Assembly (NCBI GenBank): GCA_043755595.1
Contig: JAYUSQ010000106.1
Coordinates: 39,598-103,597 of the forward strand
DNA: 64,000 nucleotides
Direction of reading: 5' to 3'
Origin: VFZP01 sp043755595
GTDB taxonomy: Bacteria > Acidobacteriota > Terriglobia > Bryobacterales > Bryobacteraceae
A program made the translations under genes and the position numbers. Under the pieces are notes generated by a model. That model worked only from the letters and a program-made list of their open reading frames with translations. It was not told the origin of the DNA and ran no database searches. Positions 1 through 7,983 of this stretch are shown one piece after another. Position 1 is the stretch's first letter; the number at the start of each line of letters is the position of its first letter.

Positions 1-1097
1 AAAATATCCGTGGGGTAGGAGCAATTCAGGTGCGGATGTCCGTCGCGCGAGGCTTGTCCGAAGCGGAGGTTGAAGCTACCCCGCCCGGCTCCCGCCACGT
101 GGGCCCAGACACCGTCAAAGACCTTGCGGCCCTGTTCGTCGGCATTGAAGCCATTGTAGAGATAGGTTCGGAGGAAACGCCCGGATTGCGAGGTGCCGAA
201 CCCCAGGATGCGCTTGTACTTAAAATCGCCCAGGCTGTTGATGCTCGCGATGTCGGAGCCGTATTTGAGGTAGGAAAGGAAATCGCGCATGCCGGTGGGG
301 CCGAGTCCGACCAGCGCCGGGTCTTTGGCGGTGTAGACAACTTCGTAGATCTTGCCGGGCGTCAAGCCGCCTTCGACCGATACGCCGCCGCGGTCGGCCG
401 TGAAGTTCCATTGGGTGCGGGGAATCAAGCGGCGCGCGCCTTCGCAGCGGTCACGAACGGTTAGCTGGGCGGCACGATCGGCGGGGTCGGCCACGAGATA
501 GGGGAGATGGGTGCGATCGGCGAGCGAAAACCCGTCGGAGGGGCCGTCCGGAATATGCTCGGAGCGCACGATGCCGGTGATAGGCTGGCCGTTGTTCGTC
601 GCAACCGGCGAAAAAAGCCGTAGCAGATCCGGCTGATGAGGGACGTCGAACTGCCAGCCCAGCCAGACCAACGTGTAGCCGCGCTCCAGCAGGAACCCGT
701 CGCCAAAATCTTTTTCGTCGCGAGGGTCGCGCGCCGAAGGTGAATCGCTGAACATCCCGATCATGCCTTTGCCGCCCCGGTTGGATACTTCAAAGAGCGC
801 CGTGCCGTTGCCGAGTTTCGGGTCGGTGGGTTTGAGCACGTAGAAATCGGCGGCGAATTCCACGAGACCCTGTTCGTTGCGGGGCGCCAAGTCGATGTCG
901 GTGATCAATTGATTGGCGGACAACTTGGGGTCCAGCGTGAAGTTCACCTTGCCTGTCACGCGCTCATAGGCTCCGGCTTTGCCGAAGGTTTTGCCGCTTA
1001 AGACGTCGGAGCGTTCGAGAGTATGAACACTCTTGACGGCTCCGAAGGCCGCGCATGAGAAAGCAAGTGCTAGGAGGAAGGAACCGCGCCTGACCAT
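1..1097 (-). CDS. Secreted alpha/beta-hydrolase domain protein (3' end outside window)
   Basis: The reading frame is open from an ATG at 1097 to the window edge, about 365 codons. The first 20 or so residues form a signal peptide (MVRRGSFLLALAFSCAAFG), so the product is probably exported. Near residue 310 there is a nucleophile-elbow-like motif, GFGTSQSGRFLR, and upstream segments such as EVSNRGGKGM and YTLVWLGWQFD. Both match the large alpha/beta-hydrolase family (Abhydrolase_10 type) common in Acidobacteriota. The catalytic Asp/His lie beyond the edge and the substrate is unknown. It reads on the same strand as the ATPase pair upstream but is separated from it by the frameshifted gene, so co-transcription is uncertain. 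Confidence 0.8.
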   Translation of the reverse strand, partial: MVRRGSFLLALAFSCAAFGAVKSVHTLERSDVLSGKTFGKAGAYERVTGKVNFTLDPKLSANQLITDIDLAPRNEQGLVEFAADFYVLKPTDPKLGNGTALFEVSNRGGKGMIGMFSDSPSARDPRDEKDFGDGFLLERGYTLVWLGWQFDVPHQPDLLRLFSPVATNNGQPITGIVRSEHIPDGPSDGFSLADRTHLPYLVADPADRAAQLTVRDRCEGARRLIPRTQWNFTADRGGVSVEGGLTPGKIYEVVYTAKDPALVGLGPTGMRDFLSYLKYGSDIASINSLGDFKYKRILGFGTSQSGRFLRTYLYNGFNADEQGRKVFDGVWAHVAGAGRGSFNLRFGQASRDGHPHLNCSYPTDI

Positions 1098-1130
1098 TCA
1101 GTCCATTAGAGACCCTGAGCCCTGGGTCCG

Positions 1131-1738
1131 TCAAGCTGCTGCTTGCGGCCCGTTGAGCCGCTCCAGTAGCCATAGTAGTTCGCGTTCAAACCGGACGAAG
1201 GAACGCGATCGCCTGGCCAGTTGGAGGTCCAGTTGTCGGGTGAAGAGGAGTTGGTCGACGGTGGGCCGGTAACTTGAGCCAACGTCAGCAATCTTTCGCA
1301 GCCACTCTTTGGCTCCGCGGATTTCCTCGGAATTGCCGGGTGCTTCCAGGCTGGCGGGCAAGCCACGGAAGCCTCGGAAGCCTTCGGCGGCGGCGAGAAA
1401 CCAGGACTCGTATTCGCGGTAAGCGAGGCTTACGGCAACGGGTACGCGGCCAGCCGCCGATTCTGCGCGGCGCAGCAAATGCGGTCCGATCTTAGCCGGC
1501 AATCGTCATCTGCGTCTACCAAAACGAGCACGCCTCCGGAGGCCCCCGCGAACTTCAACGCTACTTGGACGGCTCGTTCGGCTTCACCAGGTTTCATAAG
1601 CCGATGGCGGTCCCAACGGATGGGAGGGTGAACGATTGGCGCACTCACCTTATGATCGATACAGATGCGATGAATAAGCGCCGGAACGGATTTGACTTCG
1701 CCATGACCTTCGACGATGCAACAAAGGCGAACTGGCAT
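1131..1738 (-). pseudogene. DUF4276-family protein, frameshifted
   Basis: Two overlapping reading frames together make one DUF4276-type protein of about 200 residues. The first (from ATG 1738) carries VEGHGE near residue 9 and DADDD near residue 76. The second carries KIGPHLLRRA, AYREYESWFLAAAE, GAKEWL and PTVDQ. The frame breaks in the bases around 1494-1500, where one extra C would restore a continuous protein. The acidic motifs VEGxGE and DxDxD resemble the metal-binding residues of Toprim-like nucleases; that resemblance is inferred from motif spacing. The gene starts 6 bp after the ATPase stop, so the two form an operon. The single-base lesion could be genuine inactivation or an assembly error. 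Confidence 0.75.
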
Positions 1739-1744
1739 TTCAAA

Positions 1745-2953
1745 TCAATCCGCGTGATCGAATAGTAGCTTCAGTTGTTTCTCGCTGGCGGCAATATCGT
1801 CGAGATCCGGGAAGAGTTGATCGAGGCGGAGTAACTCGCCCGCCGTACACAAACCCTCTCGTAGGGCTTCTCGGCCCACTTGGTTTACTCGCGCAATCTG
1901 ACTCTCGCCTTCAGTGTTCACCACGGCGACAATCGAGTCCGTGGACAATTCCTTGCTGTCCAAAAGATCGGGGCTGTGGCTATTAACAATGACTTGAATT
2001 CTCTCGCTGGCTTCTAATAGCGCGTCGAGCAATAACCCGGCGGCTGCGGGATGCAATGCGGTTTCGGGCTCTTCAATCCCTACAACCCGCACAACCGGCC
2101 CGTCGCCGGATGAGTATTGAAAGAGCGACACGAGCACGCCAAGCGCCCGGAGCGTGCCGTCGGACATATTCGCGGCGTCGAAGCGCCAAGGATATTCGGA
2201 CCCGCCCACAGTCTGACGAAACTCAATCGTTTCTTTGGAGCCCATCGCTTTGACCTCTACGGATTCCACGCCGGGCACGACCTTGATTAAGTACTCTTCA
2301 ATACGTTTCTTACGCTCCGGGGCCTTCCGCGACAGCGCTGCCAGGATGCTCGCCAAGTTGCTTCCATCGCGCCGCAGGAGGAGTGCGGGGTCGGGCGATT
2401 GGAGATCGCGAATCCTGTCGGGATTGAGATTGTAGAAGCCCATGCGCGAGAGGCTCTCGAACACCGGACGAAGAACGGGCCAGCCCGAGGCGAGCGGAAG
2501 ATACAGACGGTCGGAACTAGCCGGCGGCGGCGTGCCAATTAGCCCGCCGTGCTTTGCCAGCCAACCTTTGCGGATGTGATAGAAAGCCGGAGCAATTCCT
2601 GTTACAACACATTCTTCGTTGAGCACCTCGAACCCGCCCGAGGGCTTGGAACCAACATGGAACGAGTAGTGACCTTCGGCGCCTTCGATCACGAAATCGA
2701 AGCGCATGGAAAAGTTGTTCGGATGTCCCGTGGACCGGCGTCTGACTTCGCCAATGCCTCCACGCTCGCGAATAGCGTGGTCGAGCGAATCGCGCAGGGC
2801 ATCGGCGGTAAATCGCAGCGCATCGAGAAAATTACTTTTCCCGGACCCATTAGGTCCGACGAGAAAAGTTAAAGGGCCGAGCGCCAAATCGCAAGCACCG
2901 ATGCTGCGGTAGTTCTTGATGCGAACGCGCTGCAGGAAAACTGGATCCGGCAT
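1745..2953 (-). CDS. AAA family ATPase (ABC/SMC-like, AAA_21 type), partner of the DUF4276 gene
   Basis: This 402-residue protein has an SMC/RecF-like ATPase layout. Walker A is GPNGSGKS at 33-40, a signature-like MSDGT lies at 263-267, the extended Walker B GIEEPETALHP is at 292-302, and a His-switch SHSPDLLD is at 325-332. The amino end (RVRIKNYRSIGACDL) is typical of OLD/AAA15-like ATPases. It lies 6 bp upstream of the DUF4276 gene on the same strand. ATPases of this class are often paired with a Toprim-type or other effector in defence modules, so a role in sensing invading DNA is plausible but inferred. No membrane segments or signal peptide are seen. Confidence 0.85.
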   Translation of the reverse strand: MPDPVFLQRVRIKNYRSIGACDLALGPLTFLVGPNGSGKSNFLDALRFTADALRDSLDHAIRERGGIGEVRRRSTGHPNNFSMRFDFVIEGAEGHYSFHVGSKPSGGFEVLNEECVVTGIAPAFYHIRKGWLAKHGGLIGTPPPASSDRLYLPLASGWPVLRPVFESLSRMGFYNLNPDRIRDLQSPDPALLLRRDGSNLASILAALSRKAPERKKRIEEYLIKVVPGVESVEVKAMGSKETIEFRQTVGGSEYPWRFDAANMSDGTLRALGVLVSLFQYSSGDGPVVRVVGIEEPETALHPAAAGLLLDALLEASERIQVIVNSHSPDLLDSKELSTDSIVAVVNTEGESQIARVNQVGREALREGLCTAGELLRLDQLFPDLDDIAASEKQLKLLFDHAD

Positions 2954-2982
2954 GAGCCTTCGCTTTGAAAGCCGCTCTGCCG

Positions 2983-4020
2983 CTACTGAACCTGTTCAAG
3001 AATGGCGAAGTCGCCCGGGTTCCAGGCTTGCGCGATTACGTAGAGCTTGCCGTTGGTTTCGCGCAAGACGGCGTTGTGAATGTGCAGGAAATTCGGGAGG
3101 CCGAGGTCTTCCTTCACCATCACCGTGGAGACCAGCTTGTCGTCTTCCATGATGTAGATGGGCGCGCCCTTGCTGCGATCCGGCCCGTCGAGTGAGCCGA
3201 CAATGGCGTAGTTGCCTTGATACTGGATATCGCAGGGGAGCGAGCCCAGAGGCATGCGCAAGGTGGATAGATAATGGCCGTGGCGGTTGAAGCGGTCGAT
3301 TTCGGCGTTCGGGCGATCGGCCACATCGATACGTGTGGTTCCCGGCGGAATCGTGATGCCGTGCGACGTGCCGAATTGCCCGGGCAAGGTGCCGCGGCCG
3401 CCCCAGGACAGATCGTTCCACTCGGTGCGCATCGGGTTGGCTCCGGTGATGCGCGCGGTGAGCACCATGTCGAGGTTGGAGTAGCCGGTGGTGATGTAGA
3501 GCAAACCGTTGAGGTGTTCGACGTCGGTCGGAATGAAGTTGCCGCGGCCGAGGAAGTAGTTGTTGGCGGTGACGCTGCCGAGATCTTGCGTGCCGTCCGG
3601 CGCGTTGAGCGTGTTGACCAGCTTGCCGTCAATCGTCGTGATGAACACCTTATTGGCGGCAGTGCCAGGGAAAACCAGATAGGGTGCGCCATCGGGACCT
3701 TCGAAGATGGTGGCGTTGTGCATGGTGGTGTCGCGCATTTCCGGCGCGGTATCGAGCATGCGCGTGGATTTTAGATCCGCTGAAATCTGAATGATCCCGG
3801 CTCCCGGTAAAGCAAAATACGTTTCGCCTTTGCCTGGACGGCGATCGATGGCAAAGCCGCCGTGCGCCGCTTTCAAAACCTTCTGCGCCTCGGCGGGCAG
3901 GTGGGTTGAGTTATAAAGGACGCGGAAGCGCATCTTACCGTTGCCGCTCACGCCGGAGCCTTGTGTCCACGCCAAACCGACCAGAGTCAGGAACAGCGCG
4001 ACGATCCAGAAACGTTTCAT
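2983..4020 (-). CDS. Secreted beta-propeller-like protein of unknown function
   Basis: I chose the ATG at 4020 because it begins a clear signal peptide (MKRFWIVALFLTLVGLAWTQ) with a purine-rich GGGAAG upstream. An in-frame start 11 codons further up would put a charged stretch before the signal. The mature part, about 325 residues, has repeated short segments of propeller type (FALPGAGIIQISADL, VFPGTAANKVFITTIDG, NAEIDRFNRHGHYLSTL) that resemble NHL/six-bladed repeats. No catalytic residues can be assigned. The gene follows the ATPase pair's start region by 30 bp but is read toward it, on the same strand and upstream, so read-through is possible. Confidence 0.7.
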   Translation of the reverse strand: MKRFWIVALFLTLVGLAWTQGSGVSGNGKMRFRVLYNSTHLPAEAQKVLKAAHGGFAIDRRPGKGETYFALPGAGIIQISADLKSTRMLDTAPEMRDTTMHNATIFEGPDGAPYLVFPGTAANKVFITTIDGKLVNTLNAPDGTQDLGSVTANNYFLGRGNFIPTDVEHLNGLLYITTGYSNLDMVLTARITGANPMRTEWNDLSWGGRGTLPGQFGTSHGITIPPGTTRIDVADRPNAEIDRFNRHGHYLSTLRMPLGSLPCDIQYQGNYAIVGSLDGPDRSKGAPIYIMEDDKLVSTVMVKEDLGLPNFLHIHNAVLRETNGKLYVIAQAWNPGDFAILEQVQ

Positions 4021-4059
4021 TTTGATTGTTATCTTCCCTTTGTCAAGATACACCAGTGG

Positions 4060-5601
4060 CTAGGCTTCGAGCAGGCCGAGTTCGCAGATCGCCTGCAATT
4101 TGTTCTCGAGCGCATCGTCCAGGTGCTCCCGCGCTTCGGCGATTTGTCGCTTGGCTTCGTCCGTTTCCGGCCGGAGCGCGTCCAGCACGGCGGCGAGTTC
4201 CACTTTGAGTTCGTCAACGGTGCGCGTGCCGTCGAGACGCTCCAGCACGAGGCGGCCGAGAGGATCCGGAACCGACACGGCTTCGCAGAATAGATTGGCC
4301 ATGAATTGCTCACCGATTTGCATCCGGGCCAAGGCGCTGGCCCGCGGCCTTTCCGAGACAGCCGCAGCGAGGCGGAACGGGTGGGCGTGGAGTCTGAGGA
4401 AATTCGCTTCGCCCAGTCGGAAGAGATTTTGCCCGAGGAGCTCAAGATTGGCTTGACCGGTGGCTCCGCTCGCGGCGACGAGATCCTGGAAGGAAACGGC
4501 GGCGGGCCACACGGCTCCCAGATGCTCCAGCGCCTTTTGCACGATCGGCTCGCCCACCAGCGCCGATCGCCCGAGCATTCCACCGTAGCGTTTGGCCTCT
4601 GGCGGATCCTCTTCCTTCAAATCCAGCCTTACGGCGGGCGCGGCGAAGTAGAGTTCGGCGACAGGTTCCCAACGGCGGCGCCGGTCGAGTTCCACGCCGT
4701 GATGACAGAGCATAGTGTGGCGGAAGGCGCGGCCGATCAGGAAATCGGCATATTGTTCAAAGGTAACGGCATCGGCGCTCAACGACTCAAGGGCCTGTTT
4801 GACGGGCGCGGGCAGGGAGACGGGCAAGGTCTGGCCGAATTCGGCTTCATTTAGATATTGCAGTCCGTGCCGCGCAGCCAACTGCGCGAACTCGTGGAAG
4901 AAAAAAGGCTGGTTGATGGGGCCGAGTTCATCGTAGAGCAGTACTTCGGGGTGGCTGCGGTTTGCGTGAACGCCCTCGATGAAGCGGTGGTAGGGCGAGT
5001 CCTGGAACGGGGACGCGCGGATGAAATCGATTAAGCCGAGCGACTGGCGGATCCTCGCGGCGGGCTCGGCAATATGACGCGTGTGAATCTGGAGCATGGC
5101 GCGGAGCATGTCGCGTTGAAAACTGCCTGGGTAGGCGTTGTAGCTGAGGTAGGCGACACCTTTGGGCTTCAATAAGGCGCTGCAGATGGTGAGAACGCGT
5201 TCGCGGACGGGCTCCGGCACCCAGGAGAAGAGTCCGTGGGCGAAGATGAAATCGAAATCGCCGTAAGAAGCGTCGACCTCCATCACGTCCGCGCAACGCA
5301 AGGTGACGTTCTTCAGCCCGAGGGCGGCGATTCGGGCATTGCCAATTTCGACGGGCCGCGCGGCGAGGTCGACTCCCACAAACTGGCTACCCGGCAGAGC
5401 GTAGGCGAACGCGATCAGGCTGGTCCCGTCGCCGCATCCAAGTTCGAGCATGCGGCAACTGTCGGGCGCGGCAGTCTCAAGCCCCTTCAATCGCGCCATG
5501 GCCCAGAGTCGGTCCGGCGAACACTGCGTGGCAAGGTAGGGCGGGTAGAGGATGTCGTTGTAGTCTGCGGTGGCGGCGGGCGAGGCTGGTGTCGTCGACA
5601 T
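4060..5601 (-). CDS. Class I SAM-dependent methyltransferase with regulatory and C-terminal domains
   Basis: This 513-residue protein has a Rossmann-type methyltransferase core near the amino end, with SAM motif I LELGCGDGT at about 53-61, then GVDLAAR and ADVMEVDASYGDFDFI. It is followed by a methyltransferase regulatory domain (segments YNAYPGSFQRDMLR and YDELGPINQPFFFHEF). The carboxy part (ARMQIGEQFMANLFCEAV, LDGTRTVDELKVELA) resembles the winged-helix-like end of the PKMT group of protein lysine methyltransferases. The substrate is unknown; protein-lysine methylation is the family-based guess. It is transcribed divergently from the TIM-barrel gene, 47 bp away. Confidence 0.85.
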   Translation of the reverse strand: MSTTPASPAATADYNDILYPPYLATQCSPDRLWAMARLKGLETAAPDSCRMLELGCGDGTSLIAFAYALPGSQFVGVDLAARPVEIGNARIAALGLKNVTLRCADVMEVDASYGDFDFIFAHGLFSWVPEPVRERVLTICSALLKPKGVAYLSYNAYPGSFQRDMLRAMLQIHTRHIAEPAARIRQSLGLIDFIRASPFQDSPYHRFIEGVHANRSHPEVLLYDELGPINQPFFFHEFAQLAARHGLQYLNEAEFGQTLPVSLPAPVKQALESLSADAVTFEQYADFLIGRAFRHTMLCHHGVELDRRRRWEPVAELYFAAPAVRLDLKEEDPPEAKRYGGMLGRSALVGEPIVQKALEHLGAVWPAAVSFQDLVAASGATGQANLELLGQNLFRLGEANFLRLHAHPFRLAAAVSERPRASALARMQIGEQFMANLFCEAVSVPDPLGRLVLERLDGTRTVDELKVELAAVLDALRPETDEAKRQIAEAREHLDDALENKLQAICELGLLEA

Positions 5602-5648
5602 GTAGGCGTCGCTCTGTACAATAACAGTTTCGGGAAGGAGACTTTTTC

Positions 5649-6533
5649 ATGAACCGAAGATCGTTTTTAGTAACTGGGGCCGCGGTGGGCTCTTCGCTGC
5701 AACCGGCCGGTTTGGCTGCACCAGCGCCGGCCGCTGCAGGGCGAGCCCGGCTGCGCACGGCCATCTGCGCGTATTCGTTCCGCGAGGCGTTGGCGAAGAA
5801 GCAGATGACCTATGACGATGTGGTGCGGTGGGCTGTCGACACGCGCGTCGACGGGCTTGATCTCACCGTGTATTGGTTCCCTTCGACCGAGGACGGTTTC
5901 CTGTTGCCGCTGCGCGCGCTGGCGTATCGCAACGGCGTTGAGATCTACTCGATTTCGGTGCGCACCGATATGTGCCGGCCGACTGGAGCGGAACGCGAAG
6001 CGGAGCTGACCAAGCTGAAAAGCTGGGTGGACGTGGCCGCTAAGTTAGGGGCTGGGCACATCCGCGTTTTCGGCGGCGTCGTGCCAAAGGGGCAGACCGA
6101 AGAGGCGGCCACCGATTGGGTCGTGGAGGTGCTGAAGCGCGGCGCCGAGTATGCAGGCTCACGAGGAATTATCCTGGGTCTGGAAAATCATGGCGGCATC
6201 ACGGCGCGGGCCCAGCGGATTGTCGAGATCGTCAAGAAAGTGAATTCGCCGTGGGTGGGTGTGAATCTCGACACCGGGAATTTTGAGAGCGACGCCTATA
6301 ACCAGATCGCGCAGATTCTGCCTTACGCCGTCAACGTGCAATATAAGACCGAGATCAAAGTAGAGGCAGGGAAGAACGAGGCGGCCGATTGGGATAAGTT
6401 GACTAAGATGATCGCCGATTCCGGTTATCGCGGCTATCTGGCGCTGGAGTATGAATCGAAGGAAGACCCGAAGCCGGCGATGCCGCCGTTGCTGGAGAAG
6501 CTGAACGCTCTGGCGCTCAAGTATTCGGGGTGA
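5649..6533 (+). CDS. Exported TIM-barrel sugar phosphate isomerase/epimerase family protein
   Basis: The 294-residue product begins with a twin-arginine-like leader (NRRSFLVTGAAVG) and an alanine-rich region, so it is probably exported folded by Tat. The body is a xylose-isomerase-like TIM barrel (AP endonuclease 2 family). Signature pieces are HIRVFGGVVPKGQ, LGLENHGGITA, VGVNLDTGNFE, NVQYKTEIKVE and LALEYESKEDP, which supply the Glu, Asp, His and Lys ligands expected in this fold. It probably binds a divalent metal and acts on a sugar or cyclitol, but the substrate cannot be read from sequence. The next gene starts inside its stop codon. Confidence 0.85.
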   Translation: MNRRSFLVTGAAVGSSLQPAGLAAPAPAAAGRARLRTAICAYSFREALAKKQMTYDDVVRWAVDTRVDGLDLTVYWFPSTEDGFLLPLRALAYRNGVEIYSISVRTDMCRPTGAEREAELTKLKSWVDVAAKLGAGHIRVFGGVVPKGQTEEAATDWVVEVLKRGAEYAGSRGIILGLENHGGITARAQRIVEIVKKVNSPWVGVNLDTGNFESDAYNQIAQILPYAVNVQYKTEIKVEAGKNEAADWDKLTKMIADSGYRGYLALEYESKEDPKPAMPPLLEKLNALALKYSG

Positions 6534-6904
6534 GCGGGGCCGTGGCGAAGACGGATCGATTTGTCGAGTTCGTGGTCGAGCAGTTTGCGCCGCTCGGCGG
6601 GATCACAGCGCGCGCGATGATGGGCGGTTGGTGTGTGTACTGCGATGGGGCGATTTTTGCGCTGATTGCGGCCGGCGAGGTGTATCTCAAGGGCGATGCG
6701 CTGAATATTCCGCAGTTTGAGGCGCGTGGGTTGCGGGCGTTTCAGCCGTTTCCGGATAAACCCGGCACGATGAAGTATTTTCAGGCTCCGCCGGAGATGT
6801 TTGAGGATGCGGCGGCGATGCGGGAATGGGCTGGCGGAGCGGTGGAGGCAGGACGGCGGGCGGGCGTGAAGAAGAAGGCGGGAGCGGGGAGAAAGAAGAA
6901 GTAG
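6530..6904 (+). CDS. TfoX/Sxy N-terminal domain protein
   Basis: This 124-residue protein matches the TfoX N-terminal domain: ITARAMMGGWCVYCDG, FALIAAGEVYLKGD and a carboxy end rich in Lys (KKKAGAGRKKK). It lacks the TfoX C-terminal domain, which is usual for short homologues outside the gammaproteobacteria. The GTG start at 6530 overlaps the preceding stop by 4 bp, so translation is probably coupled. A GTG 12 bp further on is another possible start. The family is named for competence regulation, but short homologues have no established role. The basic tail could bind nucleic acid. Confidence 0.8.
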   Translation: MSGAVAKTDRFVEFVVEQFAPLGGITARAMMGGWCVYCDGAIFALIAAGEVYLKGDALNIPQFEARGLRAFQPFPDKPGTMKYFQAPPEMFEDAAAMREWAGGAVEAGRRAGVKKKAGAGRKKK

Positions 6905-6940
6905 TTTACTTTTTGGCCGCCGATGGCCGCCGATGAAAAA

Positions 6941-7642
6941 TCATTTGGCCAGCTTGAGCCTTCCAAACGCCGAGGGTGTGTGGAAGCTGGGTGAATTGAC
7001 CGGACGCCAGGCGAGATACTTTCGGTTTGGCTCGGCGCCTTCGATGCGATAGAGGTTCAGGCGGTACTCGCTGCCTGCGCGCGGCGAGGTGGCCGAGATC
7101 GATTTCCAGGGGATGCGCATGGCGCAGTACCACAGATTCGTGGCCGGGTCGACGCGACTTACCCACTCAAAGCCGCTGTCCCATTCCCAATCCACTTCCT
7201 TGCCCGCGCGGTCGCGATCGACTTCGAGGTCGACCCACTCATTTTGCGGCGAAACCTCGAACTCTTTATAGCGGCCCACGTGATTCGCCTCCGCTCCTAT
7301 GAAAACCTCGACCACGTCGTAGTCCCATAGGCCCCAGGTTTCCTTCTTCGCCGAAGGATTTGCTTTGAGCCTCATCTTTTCGAATTGGCTGACGAAGAGT
7401 AGGTAAAGGTATTTTTTGCTCCACACCCCACGAATTTCAGTGCGGGCGCCGGCCACTGCTACGCCGTATCTGTCGGACGTAAACACGACCTGTGCCGCAG
7501 CGGACCACGGGGCGGCCGCCGGGTCAGTGGTGAGCGGACGGTCTTTGGCGATCCGAGGGACGACGAACGAGTCTTGGGCTGACGACACTCCGGGGGCGAG
7601 GGCAGCAGCTAAGAGGGCGCGAGCAGCGGCGGCGGCGAACAC
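6941..7642 (-). CDS. Secreted carbohydrate-binding family 9-like protein
   Basis: The 233-residue product has an alanine-rich signal peptide ending near GVSSAQD. The rest matches the CBM9-like domain: W..AAQVVFTSDRYG, KYLYLLFVSQFEKM, LWDYDVVEVFIGAEA, YKEFEVSPQNEWVDLEVDR and MRIPWKSISA. Proteins of this stand-alone type are frequent in Acidobacteriota and are thought to bind carbohydrate at the cell surface or periplasm. No enzymatic domain is attached. It ends convergently with the TfoX-N gene about 35 bp away and starts just 3 bp after the PilZ gene, so it may be read together with it. Confidence 0.8.
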   Translation of the reverse strand: MFAAAAARALLAAALAPGVSSAQDSFVVPRIAKDRPLTTDPAAAPWSAAAQVVFTSDRYGVAVAGARTEIRGVWSKKYLYLLFVSQFEKMRLKANPSAKKETWGLWDYDVVEVFIGAEANHVGRYKEFEVSPQNEWVDLEVDRDRAGKEVDWEWDSGFEWVSRVDPATNLWYCAMRIPWKSISATSPRAGSEYRLNLYRIEGAEPNRKYLAWRPVNSPSFHTPSAFGRLKLAK

Positions 7643-7645
7643 GCC

Positions 7646-7957
7646 TTATTTTGACAGAATCAGGAAGCCCGATTCCCAACGCCCACCGGACGAGCGATTC
7701 CAGCACACACGCGCGGCGCCTTCGGCCCCGGCATGGCGGAATTGAACCCGCGAACCGGTCTCAAGGATCGGCGAAGAGTGGGAAGCGCGGAAGCCCGAGC
7801 GGCTGGTGTCGAGCAGCAGGCCCGAGATCATACGCGGGACCGGGCCGGCAAGAGCCAAGATCACCTCACCTTGTGACGGGACCCGGGGCTCGATTCTACG
7901 ATCTGCGTCCGAAACGGCGTTCTTGGCCACCACTACTTCTTTGACTGGCATGGGCAT
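7646..7957 (-). CDS. PilZ domain protein (cyclic-di-GMP receptor type)
   Basis: This 103-residue single-domain protein carries both halves of the PilZ ligand motif: RxxxR (R21-I-E-P-R25) and DxSxxG (D50-T-S-R-S-G55). Beta-strand-like segments follow (GSRVQFRHAGAEGAARVCW). Both motifs are intact, so binding of cyclic di-GMP is likely from family knowledge. It lies 26 bp downstream of the sigma54-type activator gene on the same strand and close to the ABC-GGDEF operon. I read this as a possible c-di-GMP signalling neighbourhood. Confidence 0.8.
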   Translation of the reverse strand: MPMPVKEVVVAKNAVSDADRRIEPRVPSQGEVILALAGPVPRMISGLLLDTSRSGFRASHSSPILETGSRVQFRHAGAEGAARVCWNRSSGGRWESGFLILSK

Positions 7958-7983
7958 GATAGACGTTCCTTGTTGTGTTCCCT

